Positions 6,451 through 10,509 of a DNA stretch of 10,509 bases are shown in pieces. Each line of letters starts with the position of its first letter. Position 1 is the stretch's first letter. The position numbers and the translations under genes were made by a program. The notes below the pieces were generated by a model that did no database searches, was not told where the DNA came from, and was given only the letters and a program-made list of their open reading frames with translations. This DNA comes from an uncultured Parafilimonas sp. (GTDB lineage Bacteria; Bacteroidota; Bacteroidia; Chitinophagales; Chitinophagaceae). Location: assembly GCA_937892395.1 (NCBI GenBank), contig CALAGJ010000127.1, positions 1-10,509 on the forward strand. Reading direction: 5' to 3'.

Positions 6451-7548
6451 TTATGCAAAATAATACACAGGGTTTGTCCTGCTTTTTGATTTTTGGATTG
6501 CAAAAGTAGGGAAATTGGCCTTTAAAATATCAACCAACAAGTCAATTGTAAAATGCTCACTTTCCCAATGGCCAATGTCTGCTATGATAATTTTATCATC
6601 AGCATCAAAAAACTCGTGGTACTTAAAATCTGCACTAAGAAAAATATCTGCCCTTCGGGCAATGGCTTTGCTGGTAAGGAAACTGCCTGCGCCACCACAG
6701 ATGGCTACGCTTTGTATGGTTTCGGATATGATATTTGTATGCTTAATGACTGATAGGCCAAAGGTTTGCTTGATGGTTTCAAAAAATTCTTTTGTATTAA
6801 CTGGTTTTGGCAGCATCCCAATCAGTCCGCTACCTATTTCATTTTCAGTATTTTCAAGTTTGATGATATCGTATGCCACAGATTCATAGGGATGTGCTTC
6901 TATCAATGCTCTTAATACTTTATCCTTCCTCCATACTGGGCAGACTACTTCAACTTTTGCTTCCCTTACTTCCTCCCTTTTACCAATAATACCTACAAAC
7001 GGGCTTGCGCCAGCACCAGCTTTAAACGTACCCGTACCTTTTATGCTAAAGCTACACTCACTATACAAACCAATTTGCCCGGCCCCACTCTCAAAAAAAC
7101 TATGTTTAATTTTTTCAGCATGTTCCATAGGTACAAACGTCACAATCTTACAAAGCATTTGCTGCTTGGGCTGTAGAATTTGTCTATTGATTAATCCCAG
7201 CAGATCAGCAATTTTGCCATTAACTCCATTTATGATATTGTCAAGATTTGTGTGTATGGCATAAATGGCAATATCATGTTTAATGGCTTTTATGATTGCA
7301 CGCTCCACGTAGTTATGGCCATTTATTTTTTTTAGTCCTCCGAATATGATGGGATGGTGTGCCACAATCAGGTTGCAGTTTTGCTGAATGGCTTCTTCTA
7401 TTACTGATTCAGTGGCATCTAATGTGCACAATACACCAGTACACTTTTGACTGTTTACACCTGTTATAAGCCCACTATTGTCGTAAGTTTCTTGTAAGAT
7501 AGGAGGTGCTTGTATTTCTAATATTTCAATTATCTCTTTAATAATCAT
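6451..7548 (-). CDS. Nif3-like dinuclear metal centre protein (NIF3/YqfO family)
   Basis: A 365-residue member of the widespread Nif3 family, toroidal hexamers with a dinuclear metal site in each subunit. The split metal-site motifs are visible: AHHPIIF at 63-69 (His64, His65), HTNLD at 99-103 (Asp103), and IGHWESEHF at 325-333 (His327, Glu331). SADFKYHEF at 305-313 is also typical. Between the two halves, about residues 132-235, lies the inserted PII/CutA-like domain with EAHPYESVAYDI at 217-228. Long forms with this insert have about 360-375 residues, as here; the short E. coli YbgI lacks it. The protein is cytoplasmic and its true activity is unsettled, though a GTP cyclohydrolase I type 2 label is often attached to it. 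First gene of a two-gene unit, starting at ATG 7548 just behind a perfect -7 box. Confidence 0.93.
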   Translation of the reverse strand: MIIKEIIEILEIQAPPILQETYDNSGLITGVNSQKCTGVLCTLDATESVIEEAIQQNCNLIVAHHPIIFGGLKKINGHNYVERAIIKAIKHDIAIYAIHTNLDNIINGVNGKIADLLGLINRQILQPKQQMLCKIVTFVPMEHAEKIKHSFFESGAGQIGLYSECSFSIKGTGTFKAGAGASPFVGIIGKREEVREAKVEVVCPVWRKDKVLRALIEAHPYESVAYDIIKLENTENEIGSGLIGMLPKPVNTKEFFETIKQTFGLSVIKHTNIISETIQSVAICGGAGSFLTSKAIARRADIFLSADFKYHEFFDADDKIIIADIGHWESEHFTIDLLVDILKANFPTFAIQKSKSRTNPVYYFA

Positions 7549-7582
7549 TTTGGAAAAAAAATTTAAGCTGCAGCAGTTTGAA

Positions 7583-7590
7583 CAAAGTTA
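7583..7590 (-). promoter_or_regulatory. Bacteroidota -7 box for the nif3/zinc-ribbon unit
   Basis: The - strand reads TAACTTTG here, a perfect match to TAnnTTTG. It is 34 bases upstream of the nif3 ATG and lies just after the nusG terminator, so a short leader of about 25-30 bases would result. No clear TTG -33 box is found at the right distance; the region there is T-rich. Confidence 0.5.
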
Positions 7591-7619
7591 ACAAGGATGG
7601 ATTAGAAAATGAATTGCAT

Positions 7620-7646
7620 AAAAAAAGGTAGTCCAACCAGACTACC
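7620..7646 (-). terminator. Intrinsic terminator after nusG
   Basis: On the - strand GGTAGTC and GACTACC form a perfect 7-bp stem with a 6-base loop, followed at once by seven T residues. It starts 21 bases after the nusG stop. It ends the tuf-secE-nusG unit where ribosomal protein genes would normally continue. Toward the + strand the flank is also T-rich. Confidence 0.92.
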
Positions 7647-7667
7647 ATTCTTTTATTTTATTTCAGT

Positions 7668-8264
7668 TTAGCTCAATTTTTCAACTTGCATATAACTGAG
7701 TTCAACTGGCGTGCTTCTGCCAAATATTTTTACAATTACTTTCAACTTTTTCTTTTCATCATGAATTTCTTCAATTACACCATTAAAGTCATTGAAAGCC
7801 CCATCTATAATTTTTACTGTTTCTCCCATTATAAAAGGTTCTACCATGCTGATGCCTTGTTCGCTCATTTCATCCACCTTGCCCAGCATTTTATTTACCT
7901 CTGATTTACGTAGTGAAATGATATTTCCTTTACTACCCTTACCATCTGTAAGAAAATGCATTACATTACTGATGTTGCTAATATGTTGTATGATATCATC
8001 GCTGAGTTTTCCACTAGCTACTTCAAGCATTACATAGCCGGGATAATAGTTTTTTTCACGCATTACTTTCTTACCATTCTGTACTTTATATACTTTTTCC
8101 ATGGGTAAGAAAATCTGTTTGATTATTTTATCATAGCCACTGCGCACTACATCTTTCTCCAAATATTCTTTTACTTTTCTTTCTTTTCCGCTTACTACTC
8201 GCAGCACATACCATTTGCTATCGTCCTGTTGTGGTACAACACTTTCCTCTATTACGGCTTCCAT
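7668..8264 (-). CDS. nusG: Transcription termination/antitermination factor NusG
   Basis: NusG binds RNA polymerase, suppresses pausing, and links the polymerase to Rho or to the ribosome through S10. The 198-residue product has the NGN domain at about 17-125, opening with KWYVLRVVSGKERKV at 17-31 and containing NYYPGYVML at 72-80. A C-terminal KOW domain starts with GETVKIIDGAFNDFNGVIEE at 147-166. It is slightly longer than the 181-residue E. coli protein because of an N-terminal tail of about 15 residues. It starts four bases after the secE stop, so translation is probably coupled, as in the canonical secE-nusG pair. Unusually, rplK does not follow; an intrinsic terminator does. Confidence 0.97.
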   Translation of the reverse strand: MEAVIEESVVPQQDDSKWYVLRVVSGKERKVKEYLEKDVVRSGYDKIIKQIFLPMEKVYKVQNGKKVMREKNYYPGYVMLEVASGKLSDDIIQHISNISNVMHFLTDGKGSKGNIISLRKSEVNKMLGKVDEMSEQGISMVEPFIMGETVKIIDGAFNDFNGVIEEIHDEKKKLKVIVKIFGRSTPVELSYMQVEKLS

Positions 8265-8268
8265 CTAT

Positions 8269-8466
8269 CTAAGCTTTGAATAATGAATAAATCAACTTTA
8301 GTAATTGGCTGCTGCCTAAGTCCATAACAGCCACAATAGCCATTATAAAAATAGTTGCTACCAATACTATGATTGTAGATTGCTGTAATTGCGCCCATGT
8401 TGGCCAGGTTACCTTCTCCAACAATTCTCTATAAGATTCTTTGAAGTATGCAGATACTTTGTTCAT
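8269..8466 (-). CDS. secE: Preprotein translocase subunit SecE
   Basis: A 65-residue, single-membrane-span SecE of the short form found outside the gammaproteobacteria. SecE clamps SecY in the SecYEG channel of the inner membrane. The amphipathic cytoplasmic part carries the family motif SYRELLEKVTWPTW at 11-24, where E-x2-K-V-x-W-P is the signature. One transmembrane helix spans about 30-50. The start ATG is 22 bases after the end of tRNA-Trp, and the stop is four bases before nusG. Identification rests on the motif, size and position between tRNA-Trp and nusG. Confidence 0.95.
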   Translation of the reverse strand: MNKVSAYFKESYRELLEKVTWPTWAQLQQSTIIVLVATIFIMAIVAVMDLGSSQLLKLIYSLFKA

Positions 8467-8488
8467 TTTTATATGTATTTCTACTTTG

Positions 8489-8559
8489 CACGGGCACCTG
8501 GATTCGAACCAAGATCAACGGTTTTGGAGACCGCTATTCTACCATTGAACTATGCCCGT
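8489..8559 (-). tRNA. tRNA-Trp (anticodon CCA)
   Basis: A 71-base cloverleaf can be folded: acceptor ACGGGCA/TGCCCGT with discriminator G, D arm GTTC-AATGGTA-GAAT, anticodon stem GCGGT/ACCGT with loop CTCCAAA (anticodon CCA), and T arm with loop TTCGAAT. No CCA end is encoded. It sits between tuf and secE, a frequent bacterial arrangement. Confidence 0.96.
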
Positions 8560-8561
8560 AG

Positions 8562-8608
8562 AAAATCTAAAAGCTATCCCGTATTATCGTGGACAGCTTT
8601 CAGATTTT
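8562..8608 (-). ncRNA. Long RNA hairpin directly upstream of tRNA-Trp
   Basis: In the - strand RNA, the segment at 8608-8591 pairs with 8579-8562 in an unbroken 18-bp stem that contains two G-U wobbles. A bulged A and two more C-G pairs follow, with loop AUAAUA. The two wobbles would be A-C mismatches in the + strand RNA, so the fold favours the - strand transcript. The stem ends two bases before the tRNA 5' end. It could be an RNase processing signal that releases the tRNA from tuf mRNA, or a partial terminator using its UUUU end. Confidence 0.6.
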
Positions 8609-8675
8609 ATCAATCAAAATTATTCTTTGCTATGAAGCAAAAATCTCTGTTGCTATTTCAATAGCGTTTGAGAAT

Positions 8676-9863
8676 TTATTTTATAATTTCAGTTACCTGA
8701 CCAGCACCAACTGTACGGCCACCTTCACGTATTGCAAATTTCAAACCTTTCTCCATTGCGATAGGCATGATTAACTTTACAGTAAGTGAAATGTTATCAC
8801 CTGGCATTACCATTTCTGTACCTTCTGGTAGAGTTACTTCACCAGTAACGTCAGTAGTACGGAAATAGAACTGAGGGCGATAGTTATTGAAGAATGGAGT
8901 ATGACGTCCACCTTCTTCTTTGCTAAGTACATACACTTCACACTTAAATTCTGTATGTGGTGTAATGCTCTTAGGATGTACGATAACCATACCACGACGG
9001 ATATCTTTCTTCTCAATACCGCGGAGTAATAAACCGGCATTATCACCAGCTTCACCACGATCCAATAGTTTTTTGAACATTTCCACACCAGTTACAGTGG
9101 AGTTAAGAGGAGCATCCATCAAACCAACGATTTCAACTGCATCGCCTACTTTGATAATGCCACGCTCAATACGACCAGTAGCAACAGTACCACGACCTGT
9201 AATTGAGAATACATCTTCCACACTCATAAGGAATGACTGATCTATTGGACGAGGAGGCAATGGTATGTAGCTATCTACACTTTCCATCAATTCCTCTACA
9301 GCTTTCACCCACTGATCTTCACCAGCTAATGCACCGGTAGCAGAACCTTTGATGATTGGTGTATTGTCTCCATCGAAACCATAGAAACTTAATAATTCAC
9401 GAATTTCCATTTCTACTAATTCAAGTAATTCTGGATCGTCAACTAAGTCAACTTTATTCATGAATACCACAACTTTAGGTACACCCACCTGACGTGCCAA
9501 AAGAATATGTTCTTTTGTTTGAGGCATTGGACCATCTGTAGCGGCTACAACTAATATGGCACCATCCATTTGGGCAGCACCTGTAATCATATTTTTCACA
9601 TAGTCAGCGTGTCCTGGACAGTCCACGTGAGCATAGTGACGATTGGCAGTTTGATATTCTACGTGAGCTGTATTGATAGTGATACCACGCTCTTTTTCTT
9701 CTGGAGCTGCATCAATTTCATCATACTTTCTAGCTTCTGCTAAACCCTTGGAAGAAAGGATTGTAGTAATAGCTGCTGTCAAAGTAGTTTTACCATGGTC
9801 AATATGGCCAATGGTGCCAACGTTTACGTGAGGTTTATCCCTCTTAAAGGTCTCTTTAGACAT
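8676..9863 (-). CDS. tuf: Translation elongation factor Tu
   Basis: EF-Tu delivers aminoacyl-tRNA to the ribosome as a GTP complex. The 395-residue product is full length and has all the G motifs: GHIDHGKT at 19-26 (P-loop), RGITI at 59-63 (switch I Thr62), DCPGH at 81-85, NKVD at 136-139 and GSAT at 173-176. Domains 2 and 3 follow, with SITGRGTVATGRIERG in domain 2 and a C-terminal VGAGQVTEI. The N-terminus MSKETFKRDKPHVNVGTIGH is typical of Bacteroidota. The gene lies between tRNA-Thr(GGT) and tRNA-Trp and is probably expressed with them and with secE-nusG. A -7 box at 9947-9954 may add a promoter of its own. ATG start at 9863. Confidence 0.98.
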   Translation of the reverse strand: MSKETFKRDKPHVNVGTIGHIDHGKTTLTAAITTILSSKGLAEARKYDEIDAAPEEKERGITINTAHVEYQTANRHYAHVDCPGHADYVKNMITGAAQMDGAILVVAATDGPMPQTKEHILLARQVGVPKVVVFMNKVDLVDDPELLELVEMEIRELLSFYGFDGDNTPIIKGSATGALAGEDQWVKAVEELMESVDSYIPLPPRPIDQSFLMSVEDVFSITGRGTVATGRIERGIIKVGDAVEIVGLMDAPLNSTVTGVEMFKKLLDRGEAGDNAGLLLRGIEKKDIRRGMVIVHPKSITPHTEFKCEVYVLSKEEGGRHTPFFNNYRPQFYFRTTDVTGEVTLPEGTEMVMPGDNISLTVKLIMPIAMEKGLKFAIREGGRTVGAGQVTEIIK

Positions 9864-9893
9864 CTTTATTCGTTTTTTATTGTTTTATAATCC

Positions 9894-9911
9894 AGTCAAT
9901 AGCACTTGACT
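9894..9911 (-). other. Small hairpin in the tuf leader
   Basis: AGTCAA and TTGACT form a perfect 6-bp stem around a 6-base loop, 30 bases upstream of the tuf ATG. It would lie in the tuf 5' leader downstream of the candidate -7 box. A role is not known; it may be chance. Confidence 0.3.
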
Positions 9912-9946
9912 ACTGACCATAGTTTAAAATTTAATACATCAAAAAG

Positions 9947-9954
9947 CAAAAATA
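9947..9954 (-). promoter_or_regulatory. Candidate -7 box for tuf
   Basis: The - strand reads TATTTTTG, a full match to the Bacteroidota TAnnTTTG -7 element, between tRNA-Thr(GGT) and tuf. It is 83 bases from the tuf ATG. No TTG -33 box stands at the expected 17-23 bases upstream, so this is tentative. Confidence 0.35.
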
Positions 9955-9990
9955 TCTGCTTAGTAATGTTATCGATTCTTCCCGGTTTTG

Positions 9991-10062
<72 letters not shown>

Positions 10063-10119
10063 TGGTATTGCGTTATCGTTTTACTCCATCAACCATTTAA
10101 AGAACTTACATTAATACTG

Positions 10120-10192
10120 AGCGGGAGACGAGGCTCGAACTCGCCACCTATAGCTTGGAAGGCTATCGCTCTACCAAATGAGCTACTCCCGC
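10120..10192 (-). tRNA. tRNA-Gly (anticodon TCC)
   Basis: A 73-base cloverleaf: acceptor GCGGGAG/CTCCCGC with discriminator T, anticodon stem ATAGC/GCTAT with loop CTTCCAA (anticodon TCC), T loop TTCGAGC. No encoded CCA. It lies nine bases after tRNA-Tyr and matches E. coli glyT in position. Confidence 0.96.
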
Positions 10193-10201
10193 TAAAAAAC
10201 G

Positions 10202-10283
10202 TGGGCAGTGGTGGATTCGAACCACCGAAGTCGAAGACAGCGGATTTACAGTCCGCCCCATTTGGCCGCTCTGGAAACTGCCC
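10202..10283 (-). tRNA. tRNA-Tyr (anticodon GTA)
   Basis: An 82-base class II tRNA: acceptor GGGCAGT/ACTGCCC with discriminator A, anticodon stem GCGGA/TCCGC with loop CTGTAAA (anticodon GTA), a long variable arm, and T stem GGTGG/CCACC with loop TTCGAAT. No encoded CCA. Position matches E. coli tyrU. Confidence 0.96.
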
Positions 10284-10367
10284 TTCTGCAGGCGACAGGT
10301 TGACCAGTTTTTAAGTAAGAAAAAATTTTCCTACAAATAAACCTCTCAACTATTCAACCCTTGAATG

Positions 10368-10440
10368 AGCCGAAGAAGGGAGTCGAACCCCCGACCTACT
10401 GATTACAAATCAGTTGCTCTACCAACTGAGCTACTTCGGC
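10368..10440 (-). tRNA. tRNA-Thr (anticodon TGT)
   Basis: A 73-base cloverleaf: acceptor GCCGAAG/CTTCGGC with discriminator T, anticodon stem ACTGA/TCAGT with loop TTTGTAA (anticodon TGT), T loop TTCGACT. No encoded CCA. It is the first gene of the tRNA-tuf cluster, matching E. coli thrU; 84 non-genic bases separate it from tRNA-Tyr. Confidence 0.96.
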
Positions 10441-10509
10441 ATAAAAAAAGAACTGTTTTCCGCTGAATAAGGACATGCCGAGGCACCCCTTTTTTTGGGA
10501 AGGCAAAGG
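10441..10509 (-). other. Upstream leader of the tRNA-tuf cluster, unassigned
   Basis: These 69 bases at the window end precede tRNA-Thr(TGT) on the - strand. They hold A/T homopolymer runs of seven (near 10443-10449 and 10490-10496) and CTCGGCAT-like sequence complementary to the tRNA 5' end. I see no convincing promoter or gene; the promoter of the cluster is probably here or just outside. Confidence 0.3.

Noticed and set aside
8389..8664. A + strand reading frame covering tRNA-Trp
   Set aside because: The ARAPGFEP segment is antisense tRNA; the rest is antisense to secE and to the spacer hairpin.
10473..10496. Intrinsic terminator on the + strand before the T-run at 10490-10496
   Set aside because: The preceding sequence can form only a 3-4 bp stem with a very small loop, and no + strand gene precedes it.

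Overview
This looks like a contig from a Bacteroidota genome, most likely near the Chitinophagales (family placement is inference). The base composition is AT-rich. Recognisable Shine-Dalgarno sequences are absent before the genes. There are perfect or near-perfect TAnnTTTG-type -7 boxes, a fused SpmA/SpmB protein, a secreted DUF1080 protein, a Nif3 plus zinc-ribbon pair, and tRNA genes without an encoded CCA. The first 15 bases match the 3' end of an Illumina adapter, so the left end is a library artefact joined to a broken gene.

Left part (1-1588, + strand): the 3' end of a flavin amine oxidase gene, then a secreted DUF1080 (3-keto-disaccharide hydrolase-like) gene. Convergent to these, on the - strand (1699-2931), is a membrane protein with fused SpmA-like and SpmB-like nucleoside-recognition (Gate) halves. 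A 336-base gap (2932-3267) holds small palindromes, a repeated 9-mer and a candidate promoter. It is followed by a + strand VanX/DdpX-like D-Ala-D-Ala dipeptidase lipoprotein (3268-3912).

Middle part (4040-7548, - strand): an exported TPR protein, then a two-gene unit of Nif3-like dinuclear-metal protein and coiled-coil zinc-ribbon protein. That unit has its own -7 box and ends at a strong intrinsic terminator.

Right part (7620-10440, - strand): a classical translation/transcription cluster read right to left as tRNA-Thr(TGT), tRNA-Tyr(GTA), tRNA-Gly(TCC), tRNA-Thr(GGT), tuf, tRNA-Trp(CCA), secE, nusG, terminator. The first five genes have the same order as E. coli thrU-tyrU-glyT-thrT-tufB. 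The usual next genes after nusG (rplK, rplA) are absent. A perfect hairpin plus T-run closes the unit and the nif3 unit begins instead.

The window is mostly housekeeping. I found no convincing undescribed system: no CRISPR array, transposase, phage or defence genes. The most noteworthy signals are the adapter at the contig end, the nusG/rplK break, and a long hairpin directly against the 5' end of tRNA-Trp whose pairing favours the - strand RNA.
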